A stretch of DNA of 64,000 bases, from the NCBI RefSeq assembly GCF_900155885.1, contig NZ_FTMB01000007.1, forward strand, positions 148,999-212,998, in the 5' to 3' direction. Shown one piece after another: positions 1 through 8,593 of the stretch. The notes beneath the pieces are model-generated. The model did no database searches. It saw only the letters and a program-made list of their open reading frames with translations, and was not told where the DNA came from. Made by a program: the position numbers and the translations under genes. Within the stretch, counting starts at the first letter, position 1. Each line of letters begins with the position of its first letter. Source of the stretch: Rhizobium sp. RU20A. Lineage in GTDB: Bacteria; Pseudomonadota; Alphaproteobacteria; Rhizobiales; Rhizobiaceae.

Positions 1-776
1 TGGAATTCTATTTCCAGCAGGTCTCCACCAAGCCGGTCTCGCTCTATTCCTGGCTGCCCTGGTTCTGGCAGGGTGTTGCGGGGGCGCAGTGGCTGTTCAC
101 CAAGGGCGGCCTTGGCGCGTCGAACCAGTTCGAGGCCTGCGCCTTCCTGCGCTCGGCGCCGGGGCTGAAGCAGCCCGACATCCAGTATCACTTCCTCCCC
201 GTCGCCATCTCCTACGACGGCAAGGCGGCGGCGAAAAGCCACGGCTTCCAGGCCCATGTCGGCTACAACCTGTCGAAGTCGCGCGGCAGCGTGACGCTGC
301 GCTCGGCCGACCCGATGGCCGATCCCGTCATCCGCTTCAACTATATGAGCCATCCGGAGGACTGGGAGAAGTTCCGCCATTGCGTGCGGCTGACCCGCGA
401 GATCTTCGGCCAAAAGGCCTTCGACGAGTTCCGCGGACCGGAAATCCAGCCGGGCGCCGGTGTCCAGTCCGACGAGGAAATCGACGCCTTCCTGCGCGAG
501 CATCTGGAGAGCGCCTATCACCCCTGCGGAACCTGCCGCATGGGCGATGCCAACGACCCCATGGCCGTGGTCGATCCCGAAACCCGCGTCATCGGGATCG
601 ATGGTCTGCGCGTCGCCGACAGCTCCATCTTCCCCCACGTCACCTACGGCAACCTCAACGGCCCCTCGATCATGACCGGCGAAAAAGCCGCCGACCACAT
701 TCTCGGCAAGGGCATGCTGGCGCGGTCAAACCAGGTGCCTTGGGAAAATCCGCGGGCTGCGGTGAGCGATCGGTAA
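1..776 (+). CDS. betA: Choline dehydrogenase, C-terminal part (5' end outside window)
   Basis: This is the C-terminal portion of a GMC-family flavoprotein that oxidises choline to betaine aldehyde in glycine betaine synthesis. The frame is already open at base 3. It shows the GMC C-terminal signatures: an [13 protein letters not shown] segment (His of the active site region) near 520-545, followed by [23 protein letters not shown] and the [13 protein letters not shown] end. These match BetA better than other GMC oxidases (known family features). The N-terminal FAD-binding part lies upstream of the window. The gene probably ends a betICBA-type operon, which cannot be seen here. The stop is TAA at 774-776, and the next gene starts 192 bases downstream. 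Confidence 0.93.
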   Translation, partial: EFYFQQVSTKPVSLYSWLPWFWQGVAGAQWLFTKGGLGASNQFEACAFLRSAPGLKQPDIQYHFLPVAISYDGKAAAKSHGFQAHVGYNLSKSRGSVTLRSADPMADPVIRFNYMSHPEDWEKFRHCVRLTREIFGQKAFDEFRGPEIQPGAGVQSDEEIDAFLREHLESAYHPCGTCRMGDANDPMAVVDPETRVIGIDGLRVADSSIFPHVTYGNLNGPSIMTGEKAADHILGKGMLARSNQVPWENPRAAVSDR

Positions 777-968
777 GGGTGGATTTTCCGGGTCGGAAAG
801 CGGGATTTTGCGCTCGGCTGCCTCTCCGTCCTCGCCCCCCGACGAAGGCTTGGTTCACCGGCTCGCTCCAGGCGACAATGCGGGACGCCGTGAGGGCAGC
901 GTCAGACACGCAGCTATTTTCCTCCCCCCGCCCTTCACCTGTCCGTCATCCCATGGCACACCTCATCC

Positions 969-2318
969 ATGGCTCCGTATTTTCGCAAGTCCCGCCTGTT
1001 CCGGCGGTCCCGGGTGTTTCGTGTGTCGCTGCAGGTGTGGCGGCCGCGGGTGGTGTTCTGGGCTGGGGCCCTGGCGATCGGGGTGGTCAGTGTCGGTTTT
1101 GCCGAGGCGGCGGATTTCGCGCAGCATCTGTTTCGCACGCTGACGGGATCGAGCCCGGCGGCGGGTTACCTGCCGCTTCTGCTGACGCCGGCGGGATTTG
1201 CGCTGTCGGCATTCCTGACGCTCAGGTTCTTTCCGAATGCGCAAGGGAGCGGCATTCCCCAGGCGATTGCCGGGCGGCATCTGATGGAGCGGGAGGCACG
1301 CGGGCGATTGCTGTCGCTGCGGCTCGGAGTGGGCAAGGTCCTTCTCACCATTCTCGGTCTTTTCAGCGGCGCCTCCATCGGGCGCGAGGGGCCGACCGTG
1401 CAGGTGGGCGCCTCGATCATGCTGCAGGCGGCGCGCTGGGGCGGGCTGGCGCATGCGCGCGGGCTCATCCTCGCGGGGTCTGCGGCCGGCATCGCGGCCG
1501 CCTTCAACACGCCGCTGGCGGGAATCGTCTTTGCCATCGAGGAAATGGGCCGCTCCTATGCGGCACGCTCCAACAGTACGGTTCTGATGGCCGTGATCCT
1601 GTCGGGTCTTTCGGCGCTGGCGCTTGCCGGCAACTACACCTATTTCGGCACGGCGCCGGCCGTGGTGCCGGATCTGAACGCCTGGTGGATGGTGATTGCC
1701 TGCGGGATCGGCGGCGGCGCCTTCGGCGCGCTGTTTTCGGCCGGCGCGCTGAAGGCCGGGCGTCGGGTAAAACGCTGGGCGGCCCCGCAGCCGCAGCGGC
1801 GGCTGATCCTTGCCGCAGCGCTCTGCGGTCTTGCCGTGGCCGTGCTGGGCGTCGCCAGTGGCGGGACCACCTTCGGCACCGGCTATGACCAGGCGCGCGG
1901 CGCGGTGGAAGGCACGGCGCTACCACCCCTCTTCTTCCTCGAAAAGCTGGCGGCGAGTTTCCTCTCCATGCTCTCAGGGATTCCCGGTGGCATCTTCGCG
2001 CCGTCGCTGTCGGTCGGCGCGGGCTTTGGCAGCAGCATGGCGCTTCTGTTCGGCGCCAGCGTGTCGCTCGGCGCGCTCGCAGGCATGGCAGGCTATTTCG
2101 CAGGCGTCGTACAAGCGCCGATGACGGCCTTTGTCATCATCCTGGAAATGTCGGATGCGCGCGAAAACGTGCTGGTGCTGATGGTAGCCGCCATGCTCGG
2201 CTATCTCACCTCGCGCTTCCTTGCGCCCGAACCGCTCTATCATGGCCTGTCGCGCGATTTTCTGGCCAGCGCCATTCGCCAGCGTCGTGCCACGGAACGC
2301 AATTCGGCAGCGGATTGA
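969..2318 (+). CDS. ClC-family chloride channel / Cl-/H+ antiporter
   Basis: A 449-residue integral membrane protein of the ClC family, which moves chloride across the inner membrane, usually in exchange for protons. The family's selectivity signatures are visible in order: GSGIPQ (about residue 94), GREGPTVQVG with the gating glutamate (about 138), AFNTPLAGIVFAIEEMG with the second, internal glutamate (about 178), and GIFAPSLSVGAGFG (about 342). Both glutamates typical of exchangers are kept, so an antiporter is more likely than a passive channel (inference). There is no C-terminal CBS domain, so this is the short bacterial type. The chosen ATG has no strong ribosome binding site but is the first one giving a full N-terminus. 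It stands alone between betA and the cys cluster. Confidence 0.9.
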   Translation: MAPYFRKSRLFRRSRVFRVSLQVWRPRVVFWAGALAIGVVSVGFAEAADFAQHLFRTLTGSSPAAGYLPLLLTPAGFALSAFLTLRFFPNAQGSGIPQAIAGRHLMEREARGRLLSLRLGVGKVLLTILGLFSGASIGREGPTVQVGASIMLQAARWGGLAHARGLILAGSAAGIAAAFNTPLAGIVFAIEEMGRSYAARSNSTVLMAVILSGLSALALAGNYTYFGTAPAVVPDLNAWWMVIACGIGGGAFGALFSAGALKAGRRVKRWAAPQPQRRLILAAALCGLAVAVLGVASGGTTFGTGYDQARGAVEGTALPPLFFLEKLAASFLSMLSGIPGGIFAPSLSVGAGFGSSMALLFGASVSLGALAGMAGYFAGVVQAPMTAFVIILEMSDARENVLVLMVAAMLGYLTSRFLAPEPLYHGLSRDFLASAIRQRRATERNSAAD

Positions 2319-2338
2319 GTCTGCGACTGGATTATTTT

Positions 2339-2353
2339 CTATTGATTTTATAG
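2339..2353. promoter_or_regulatory. Possible LysR-type box in the cys leader
   Basis: The sequence CTATTGATTTTATAG is a short dyad (CTAT-N7-ATAG) that fits the T-N11-A rule for LysR-type binding sites. Sulfate assimilation genes are commonly controlled by the LysR proteins CysB/Cbl. It lies about 130 bases before the cysH start, in an AT-rich stretch that could also hold the promoter. Assignment to a CysB-like regulator is inference from position only. Confidence 0.25.
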
Positions 2354-2421
2354 GTTTTTTGCGCTAGGGACCTGGCTTGGTGATATTTGCTCTCAAGCGC
2401 GCGCAAGAGAGAGCGGTTTTT

Positions 2422-2470
2422 CTGTTCCTGCGGGTTGCGTCCTGCGATAGTCCCGCCGTTCCAGGAACAG
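2422..2470 (+). promoter_or_regulatory. Structured 5' leader hairpin directly before cysH
   Basis: CTGTTCCTG (2422-2430) is perfectly complementary to CAGGAACAG (2462-2470), and inside it CGGG pairs with CCCG, leaving a loop of about 17 bases. The 3' arm ends 11 bases before the cysH ATG, where a ribosome binding site should be, so folding could affect translation. No known riboswitch consensus was recognised. Confidence 0.35.
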
Positions 2471-2481
2471 GATCAGGGTTC

Positions 2482-3234
2482 ATGTCCGCATCTCCACTTA
2501 TCGACGCCGCCGAGGCGCTCGACCGCCAGCTTTCAGCCCTCAGCCTCGAGGAGCGTCTGGCGCTCGTCGCCGGTCTCGATGGCCGCGCCGTCTTCACCAC
2601 CTCGCTCGGTATCGAGGACCAGGTGATCACCGCCGCGATCGGTACGGCCAAGCTCGACATCACCGTCTCCACGCTGGAAACCGGCAGGCTCTTCAACGAG
2701 ACCGTCGCGCTGATCGACCGGACCGAAGAGACCTATGGCATTCTCATCAAGCGCTTTTATCCTGATCAGGCCGACATCGATGCCTATGCGGCGCGCTATG
2801 GCCTGAACGGCTTTTACGAGAGCGTGGAAGCCCGGCATGCCTGTTGCGGCGTGCGCAAGCTGAAGCCGCTGGCGCGCGCGCTGGAGGGCGCAAGCTTCTG
2901 GATCACCGGCCTTCGCCGCGGCCAGTCCGGCAACCGCGCCACGACGCCCTTTGCCGAGGCCGATCTGGAGCGGGGCCTGATCAAGATCAATCCGCTCGCC
3001 GACATGGAGATCGAGACGATCAACGCGCTGGTTGCCGAGCGCGGCATACCGATCAATCCGCTGCATGCGCGCGGCTATCCCTCGATCGGCTGCGAGCCCT
3101 GTACGCGGGCCATCAAGCCCGGCGAGCCGGAACGCGCCGGCCGCTGGTGGTGGGAGAATGACGAGAAGCGCGAATGCGGCCTGCATGTCGCGGAAGCCGC
3201 TTCCGAAATCCCCGAGACCGCCGCCGCCCATTAA
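2482..3234 (+). CDS. cysH: Assimilatory adenylyl-sulfate (APS/PAPS) reductase
   Basis: This 250-residue cytoplasmic enzyme reduces activated sulfate to sulfite in cysteine synthesis. Visible signatures are [11 protein letters not shown] (PP-loop type nucleotide binding), [34 protein letters not shown] and a C-terminal ECGLH with the catalytic cysteine. The CC...CxxC cysteines ligate a 4Fe-4S cluster in the APS-using type (known). This points to adenylyl sulfate rather than PAPS as substrate, in keeping with rhizobial enzymes. The open frame reaches back to 2377, but the ATG at 2482 gives the family N-terminus. cysD and cysN follow on the same strand, so the three genes form the sulfate activation and reduction cluster. 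Confidence 0.93.
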   Translation: MSASPLIDAAEALDRQLSALSLEERLALVAGLDGRAVFTTSLGIEDQVITAAIGTAKLDITVSTLETGRLFNETVALIDRTEETYGILIKRFYPDQADIDAYAARYGLNGFYESVEARHACCGVRKLKPLARALEGASFWITGLRRGQSGNRATTPFAEADLERGLIKINPLADMEIETINALVAERGIPINPLHARGYPSIGCEPCTRAIKPGEPERAGRWWWENDEKRECGLHVAEAASEIPETAAAH

Positions 3235-3286
3235 GGCCCTGCGCCTTGCCTTTTCTTACGAATTGCCTTCGGAGTACCCGTTCACC

Positions 3287-4258
3287 ATGCAAGCTGCCCG
3301 TCAGGACACTGACCTTTCCCTTTCGCCCGAGTACAACCAGCCGCAGGGTGCCAAGCAGCCGCTCGACCCGCATCTGAAGGCGCTCGAAAACGAGGCGATC
3401 CACATTTTCCGGGAAGTCGCCGCCGAATTCGACAAGCCGGTCATGCTCTATTCGATCGGCAAGGATTCGTCGGTGCTGCTGCATCTGGCGCGCAAGGCCT
3501 TCTTCCCCGGCCGCGTGCCCTTCCCGCTGCTGCACATCGACACGGGCTGGAAGTTCCCGGAGATGATCGCCTTTCGTGACGAGATGGCGCGCCGGTTCGA
3601 TCTCGACCTCATCGTCCACACCAATCCGCGCGGTGCGGTGGAAGGCATCTCGCCCTTCAGCCACGGTTCGGCCTACCATACGGATGTGATGAAGACGGAA
3701 GCGCTGCGCCAGGCACTGGACGCCGGCAAGTATGACGCGGCCTTCGGCGGCGCGCGGCGCGACGAGGAAGCTTCGCGGGCCAAGGAGCGCATCTACTCCT
3801 TCCGCACCGCCGACCATAAATGGGACCCGCGCAACCAGCGCCCGGAACTGTGGAACATCTATAACGGCATGATCCGCCGCGGCGAGAGCGTGCGCGCCTT
3901 CCCGCTGTCGAACTGGACCGAGGTCGACATCTGGCGCTACATCCAGGCCGAAGCCATTCCGCTGCCACCGCTTTACTATGCCAAGCCGCGCAAATATGTG
4001 GAGCGCGACGGCATGCTGATGTGGGCGGAAGACCCGCGCTTCGAGGCGCTGCCGGGCGAAGAGGTGCAGGAGGGCATGCTGCGCTTCCGCACGCTCGGCT
4101 GCTGGCCGCTGACGGGCGGTATCCGCTCCGACGCCACCACGCTCGACGAGGTGATCGCCGAACTCGAAATCGCAACCGTTTCCGAACGCCAGGGCCGCGC
4201 GATCGACCGCGACCAGTCCGGCTCCATGGAAAAGAAGAAGCGCGAAGGATACTTCTGA
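3287..4258 (+). CDS. cysD: Sulfate adenylyltransferase subunit 2
   Basis: CysD is the ATP-pyrophosphatase-fold subunit of ATP sulfurylase and forms adenylyl sulfate from ATP and sulfate. The predicted protein has 323 residues. It carries the PP-loop [31 protein letters not shown](A)[20 protein letters not shown] and the CysD C-terminus ending KKKREGYF. The long upstream extension of the frame overlaps cysH and is not used: the ATG at 3287 is preceded by GGAG and gives the usual CysD start. It lies 52 bases after cysH and is followed by a palindromic repeat, then cysN. Confidence 0.95.
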   Translation: MQAARQDTDLSLSPEYNQPQGAKQPLDPHLKALENEAIHIFREVAAEFDKPVMLYSIGKDSSVLLHLARKAFFPGRVPFPLLHIDTGWKFPEMIAFRDEMARRFDLDLIVHTNPRGAVEGISPFSHGSAYHTDVMKTEALRQALDAGKYDAAFGGARRDEEASRAKERIYSFRTADHKWDPRNQRPELWNIYNGMIRRGESVRAFPLSNWTEVDIWRYIQAEAIPLPPLYYAKPRKYVERDGMLMWAEDPRFEALPGEEVQEGMLRFRTLGCWPLTGGIRSDATTLDEVIAELEIATVSERQGRAIDRDQSGSMEKKKREGYF

Positions 4259-4263
4259 TCTTC

Positions 4264-4383
4264 CCTTCGCCCCTTGGGGAGAAGGTGCCCCGGAGGGGCG
4301 GATGAGGGGTTCCCTCCCCGGGTTGAAGGAAGCCCCCCTCATCGCCTCACTGCGTTCGGCACTTCTCCCCGAGGGGAGAAGAG
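4264..4383. repeat. REP/BIME-like palindromic intergenic element between cysD and cysN
   Basis: About 120 bases form one large imperfect inverted repeat. The outer arms are CCCCTTGGGGAGAAGG (about 4270) and CTTCTCCCCGAGGGGAG (4362-4378). The inner arms are GGATGAGGGGTTCCCTCC and its near-complement GGAAGCCCCCCTCATCG. Such elements, with CTTCTCCCC/GGGGAGAAG arms, are scattered in rhizobial genomes as intergenic repeats. Lying inside an operon, it could act as an mRNA stability or processing element between cysD and cysN (inference). Confidence 0.7.
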
Positions 4384-4446
4384 GAGGTCACAAAGACCAC
4401 CGCGAACTCAATGCCGATTTAGATTTTCGCCGAAAGGTAAAACGAC

Positions 4447-5964
4447 ATGACCGCCTCCGCAACGGCAACCGCCGCCCTCGCCGACACCGTGCCGGCAGCC
4501 GCCCCGCTCTCCTCTACCCCGCTGGCCGCTCAGCGCGACAGCCGTCCGCTGCGCCTCATCACCTGCGGCAGCGTGGATGACGGCAAGTCGACGCTCATCG
4601 GGCGTCTTCTCTGGGACACCAAGGCCGTCAAGGAAGACCAGGCTGCGACGCTGCGCCGTGACTCCGTCGGCAAGCAGAACGATCTCGGCCTGCCGGACTT
4701 CGCGCTGCTGCTCGACGGCCTCCAGGCCGAGCGCGAACAGGGCATCACCATCGACGTCGCCTATCGCTATTTCGCGACCGACCGGCGCTCCTTCATCGTT
4801 GCCGATACGCCCGGCCACGAGCAGTATACGCGCAACATGGCGACAGGCGCTTCAACCGCCGACCTCGCCGTGCTGCTGGTCGATGCCCGCGCCGGCATTC
4901 TGGAGCAGACGCGCCGCCATGCCACGATCGCCTCGCTGATGGGCATCCGGCAGTTCGTGCTCGCCGTCAACAAGTTCGACCTGACCAATTACGACCGTGC
5001 CCGTTTCGAGGAGATTGCGAACGAGTTCCGCGAGATCGCGCTGTCGCTCGGCATCCGTCAGGTGACCGCCATCCCCATGTCGGCGCTGAAGGGCGAGAAC
5101 GTCGTCTATGACGGCCGCGCCGCCATGCCCTGGTACGAGGGTCCGACGCTGGTGGAGTTCCTCGAACAGGCGCCGGTACGCTCCGGCCAAGCCGTCGGCT
5201 TCCGCCTGCCGGTGCAGCGCGTGTCGCGTCCGGGCGAAAGCTTCCGCGGCTATCAGGGCACGGTTGCCGGCGGTGCCGTGAAGCCCGGCGACTCCGTCGT
5301 CGTGCTGCCCTCCGGCATGGTCGCCAATGTCACCAAGATCGTCACCTTCGACCTCGTGCGCAACGCGGCCGTTTCCGGCGATGCGATCACGCTGGTGCTG
5401 GACCGGCAGGTGGACGTGGCGCGCGGCGACGTGATCGCGGCCATCGACGCCCAGCCGCAGGTTGGCACCGCCTTCGATGCGCAGCTTGTGGCGCTGCAGC
5501 CGGATGGCATCCAGCCCGGCAAGCGCTACTGGCTGAAGGCCGGCGCGCGCCGCCAGCGCGTCACCGTGCGCCCTACCAGCCTGCTCGACATCAAGACGGG
5601 CGTCTGGTCGGCCCACACCGATGCCTTTGCGATGAACGCGATCGGCAAGGTGGCGCTCGATTTCGACGAGCAGGCCGTCTTCGATCCCTATGAGCAGAAC
5701 CGCGCCACCGGCGCGTTCATCCTCATCGATCCCGATACGCTGAACACCGTGGCCGGTGGCATGATCACCGCCAAACGCTCCAGCATCGGCGGCCTTCACG
5801 CCGGCGGCGACGAGGCGCGCGTGGTGCTGACGCTTCCCGCCGATCTCGCCGACAAGCTGATGGCGACCGAACTCTTTTCCAGCCGCCGCCACGAGGCCGA
5901 CGTGCGCCGCATGAGCGCCTCGGAAGCCGCGGACCTTTGGAAGGATGCGGGCGGGGACATCTGA
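4447..5964 (+). CDS. cysN: Sulfate adenylyltransferase subunit 1 (GTPase)
   Basis: CysN is the GTPase subunit that couples GTP hydrolysis to APS formation with CysD. At 505 residues it is CysN alone, without the APS kinase (CysC) domain fused to it in many rhizobial NodQ proteins. The GTPase motifs are clear: G1 GSVDDGKST (residues 41-49), the switch region EREQGITIDVAYR, G3 DTPGHEQYTRNM (about 120), and G4 NKFDLTN (about 175). Beta-barrel EF-Tu-like domains follow. The start ATG lies 188 bases after cysD, with AAAGG just upstream. The unfused form matches an APS-reducing pathway, which needs no PAPS. Confidence 0.95.
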   Translation: MTASATATAALADTVPAAAPLSSTPLAAQRDSRPLRLITCGSVDDGKSTLIGRLLWDTKAVKEDQAATLRRDSVGKQNDLGLPDFALLLDGLQAEREQGITIDVAYRYFATDRRSFIVADTPGHEQYTRNMATGASTADLAVLLVDARAGILEQTRRHATIASLMGIRQFVLAVNKFDLTNYDRARFEEIANEFREIALSLGIRQVTAIPMSALKGENVVYDGRAAMPWYEGPTLVEFLEQAPVRSGQAVGFRLPVQRVSRPGESFRGYQGTVAGGAVKPGDSVVVLPSGMVANVTKIVTFDLVRNAAVSGDAITLVLDRQVDVARGDVIAAIDAQPQVGTAFDAQLVALQPDGIQPGKRYWLKAGARRQRVTVRPTSLLDIKTGVWSAHTDAFAMNAIGKVALDFDEQAVFDPYEQNRATGAFILIDPDTLNTVAGGMITAKRSSIGGLHAGGDEARVVLTLPADLADKLMATELFSSRRHEADVRRMSASEAADLWKDAGGDI

Positions 5965-6181
5965 GCCGAGCGCGCACGACGCGCGCCCCTATCAGCGAAA
6001 TCCAACCCAATGCAGAGGCGTGTTCCGAAAGGAGCGCGCCTTTTGCTTCCGGGAGGTTTGATAGATCACAATTTCGCAATGGCTTGCGCCGCATCCATCG
6101 TTCAATCGGTTGGTGTTTCCGATCAGCCGGATGGCGCCCTCCGCGCACCTTGCGCGTCGATTTTTATTAAATATTATCAAA

Positions 6182-6495
6182 TATTTAACCGGAAACACCA
6201 CCAGGGACCGTGCCGCTTCCGTCCCCGATGTGCCGAGCATTGGGGAGCCCGTGCCGGGCTACGAGTCCTACACCTGGAACCCACTTTTCGCGCGGGCCGG
6301 CACGCCGAAGGAGATCGTCAAAAGCTGAACGCCGTGGCCAAGACAGCGCTCGCCGATCCCGACCTCATCAAACGCAAGGGCGAATTCAGCGCCACCATCG
6401 TTGCCTCGACCCCGGACGCGCCGAAGACCCATGTCAGCGACGACATCGCCAGATGGGGACCAATCGTCAAGGACGCCAACATCCGGCTGGATTGA
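6182..6495 (+). pseudogene. Remnant of a TctC/Bug-family tricarboxylate binding protein
   Basis: Only the C-terminal third of a periplasmic solute-binding protein of the Bug/TctC family is recognisable. One frame gives VPDVPSIGEPVPGYESYTWN...AGTPKEIVKS and then meets TGA. The adjacent frame continues with KLNAVAKTALADPDLIKRKG ... IARWGPIVKDANIRLD to a stop at 6495. The break is at the run CAAAAGC near 6320, and one missing base explains it. No N-terminal part or signal peptide is found upstream, so the gene is both truncated and frameshifted. No transporter partners (TctA/TctB) are nearby. Confidence 0.75.
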
Positions 6496-6586
6496 TCCCA
6501 AGCCAGGCGCGCCGCACCCCTGCCGGACCGGTCGGGGGTGCAGTATCCGGCACCTTCACATATCGGCGCCGCGCCACCCCAGAAAC

Positions 6587-6610
6587 GAAAAAAGCCCGCA
6601 TTTGCGGGCT
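6587..6610 (-). terminator. Rho-independent terminator after tRNA-Pro
   Basis: Read on the minus strand, AAGCCCGCAAATGCGGGCTT forms a 7-8 bp GC-rich stem with a three-base loop and is followed by a run of six T. It sits 7 bases past the CCA end of the minus-strand tRNA and is correctly oriented to end its transcript. Confidence 0.85.
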
Positions 6611-6617
6611 TTTCGAC

Positions 6618-6694
6618 TGGTCGGAGTGGAGTGATTCGAACACTCGACCCCCACGTCCCGAACGTGGTGCGCTACCAGACTGCGCTACACTCCG
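6618..6694 (-). tRNA. tRNA-Pro (anticodon CGG)
   Basis: The minus strand folds as a tRNA: the acceptor arm CGGAGTG pairs with CACTCCG. The D-arm contains AGTCTGGTAGC. The anticodon arm is CCACG-TTCGGGA-CGTGG with anticodon CGG. The T-arm carries GTTCGAATC, and the 3' CCA is encoded (TGG on the plus strand at 6618-6620). The length is 77 bases with CCA. A terminator follows. Confidence 0.95.
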
Positions 6695-7208
6695 TGACCA
6701 GTGGCGCTCCTATAGAACAGGCTTTCGGGATGTACAAGGGGAAATTCGTCAAAAAATACGGGGCTGTGGAGAAAGGTGCGGCGGTCCTTTGCGGCCGGGT
6801 GCGGCGCGGCGTGTGACAGGTGGATGACGGTTGCGGAGGCCGGCGAAAGCGGGGGGTGGAGATGGCGTCCTGGCCTTTCGTAGGCAGGAATGGTGGGGGG
6901 TGGCGGGCGGCTGCGGGTCGTCGGTGATCGCCGTCGGCAGCGCCGGTGTGGATAGCGCCGCTTTTCGATTGTTTTTTTCCAAAGCGTGCGGCGCGGTGAT
7001 TTGCAACATCGGCAATTGGCGCTAGAGCAGGAACGCGGCTGCGGCCCGGACCGGTTTCTTCCCTGCCCTTCGGGCCGGCCTCCCGAAGAGATGACGGCAA
7101 GACCGGTCACGCAGGGCGCAGACACGGGACAACCAGACAGGACCGGCCGCGGCGCCGGAGCCGACAGCGCCTGAGGCGCCCGGCGCGAAGGATGTGAAAG
7201 GGATTGGC
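6695..7208. other. Intergenic stretch without a supported gene
   Basis: About 510 bases between the tRNA and the lipoprotein gene. The short open frames here are low-complexity Arg/Pro-rich and match nothing recognised. The stretch should hold the tRNA promoter (near 6700-6740 on the minus strand) and the lipoprotein promoter. No clear boxes, repeats or hairpins were found. Confidence 0.4.
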
Positions 7209-7625
7209 ATGAAGCTTCGGATGATGACGGTGGCCGGCCTTGCGCTGGCGCTTGCCGGCTGCACGACGACGGGCGGCGCCGGCGGCGGCAATGCGGTGGA
7301 AGCCAAGTGGCTCGGCAAGCCGGCCGGTGGCTTCTTCGCGGCCTATGGCCCGCCGGTCTCCGACACGGAAAGCGGCTCTTCGACCATCTACAGCTGGAAG
7401 GGCGGCTACAAGACGCGCCGCGTTCCCGCCGAATATGCCAAGACGGCCGACGGCAAGCGCGGCAAGCTGATCTCGCCGGCCCGCACGCTCTATCTCAGCT
7501 GCTCGGTGCAGATCACCACAGACAGCGACTATGTGATCCGCGCCATCCGCATCCAGGGCGACCGCAAGAGCGGCAGCGGCCCGAGCTACTGCGAAGAGTT
7601 CCTCGGCGACGCCAAGGCGCAGTAA
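7209..7625 (+). CDS. Small putative outer-membrane lipoprotein
   Basis: A 138-residue secreted protein with a lipoprotein signal peptide: MKLRMMTVAGLALALAGC ends in a classical lipobox (LAGC, Cys about residue 18), so it should be lipidated and anchored in the envelope. The mature part contains KWLGKPAGGFFAAYGPP and YSWKGGYKTRR and two further cysteines (LSCSVQI and SYCEEF) that could form a disulfide. Its shape resembles small rhizobial lipoproteins with an OmpA/SmpA-like 'YGPP' segment, but no function is assigned. An earlier in-frame start exists at 7194, but the ATG at 7209, preceded by AAAGGG, gives the better signal peptide. Confidence 0.75.
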   Translation: MKLRMMTVAGLALALAGCTTTGGAGGGNAVEAKWLGKPAGGFFAAYGPPVSDTESGSSTIYSWKGGYKTRRVPAEYAKTADGKRGKLISPARTLYLSCSVQITTDSDYVIRAIRIQGDRKSGSGPSYCEEFLGDAKAQ

Positions 7626-7681
7626 GGTCAGACCGAGGCGCCGGGCATCGCCGGACGAGGCTTCTCGTCAGCTGCCCCGCC

Positions 7682-8593
7682 TCAGGCCGGGCGCTCGCTG
7701 AGGCCCAGGAGCGCCGCGCCGATCAGGCCGGGCTCGATTGCACATTGCGCCTTCACCAGCAGCGGACGGTTGAACGTGCGCAGGATGCGGCTGCGCAAGG
7801 TCCGGTCGATCTCAGCCAGCAGCGCATCGGAATTGGCGAGCCCGCCGCCGGCCGGCATGATCGTGGCGCCCGTGACGTTGGCGACCAGCGCCAGCGGCGA
7901 GGCGATGACGTCGACATAGACATCGATGGTGCGGGTGGCCTGCGTCTCGCCCGCCGTCCAGCCCGTGACGATCTCTTCGCTGGTCAGCGTCTCGCCCGAG
8001 AGGTGATGGTGCAGCCTCTCGAGGCCCCGCGCGCCGCAGATCGCGTCGATGCAGCCTTCCTGCCCGCACCCGCACGTAAAACGGGGCAGACGGACCGGCG
8101 GATGCCCTGCCTCGGTCGCCGCGATCGGGCCATGGCCCCATTCGCCGGCAAAGCCGCCCTCGGCATTGATCAGGCGGCCATCGATGACGAGGCCGCCACC
8201 GATGCCGGTGCCGAGGATGAGGCCGAAAACGACACGGTGACCCCGCCCGGCGCCGACGCCGGCTTCCGCCAGCACGAAACAGTCGGCGTCATTGGCAATC
8301 AGCACCGGGAGACCGAGGGCAGCCTCCAGATCGGCCTTCAGCGGCCGGCCGTGGATGCAGGGGATGTTGGCGACGACGGCGCATTGCGTGTCGGGATCGA
8401 TGATGCCGGCAATCGACAGCGCCACGCAGTCCGGCCGGCCTCCGGCGTCATGGATGACGCTGCGGAGAACGCCGACGAAGGCGTCGAAGTCATCGCGCGG
8501 GGTCGGGTGGCGCGGCACGGGCCGGATGTCGCCCGCCGCGTGCGCCACGGCGCCCTTGATGGCGGTTCCGCCAATGTCGAAGCAGACGATCAT
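7682..8593 (-). CDS. nagK: ROK-family N-acetylglucosamine kinase
   Basis: A 303-residue cytoplasmic sugar kinase of the ROK family. Signatures: the N-terminal phosphate-binding FDIGGTAIKGA (residues 5-15), the catalytic-region NDADCFVLAEA with its aspartate, GTGIGGGLVIDG, the EWGHGPI segment that contacts the sugar, and the zinc site CGCGQEGCIDA. The start overlaps the nagA stop by four bases (ATGA), so the two are translationally coupled. With NagA next door, GlcNAc is the likely substrate: GlcNAc is phosphorylated here and deacetylated by NagA. Exact sugar specificity within ROK kinases cannot be read from sequence alone. Confidence 0.85.
   Translation of the reverse strand: MIVCFDIGGTAIKGAVAHAAGDIRPVPRHPTPRDDFDAFVGVLRSVIHDAGGRPDCVALSIAGIIDPDTQCAVVANIPCIHGRPLKADLEAALGLPVLIANDADCFVLAEAGVGAGRGHRVVFGLILGTGIGGGLVIDGRLINAEGGFAGEWGHGPIAATEAGHPPVRLPRFTCGCGQEGCIDAICGARGLERLHHHLSGETLTSEEIVTGWTAGETQATRTIDVYVDVIASPLALVANVTGATIMPAGGGLANSDALLAEIDRTLRSRILRTFNRPLLVKAQCAIEPGLIGAALLGLSERPA

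Noticed and set aside
89..1888. A 599-residue frame spanning betA and the chloride channel gene
   Set aside because: It runs out of frame through two recognised genes and is Arg/Pro-rich.
2422..2470. SAM-II or similar riboswitch before cysH
   Set aside because: The stem-loop does not show the SAM-II pseudoknot pattern; kept only as an unassigned leader structure.
6618..6694. tRNA-Pro as the attachment site of the CRISPR-bearing island
   Set aside because: The integrase lies 33 kb away with core genes between, and no partial tRNA copy was seen near the island.
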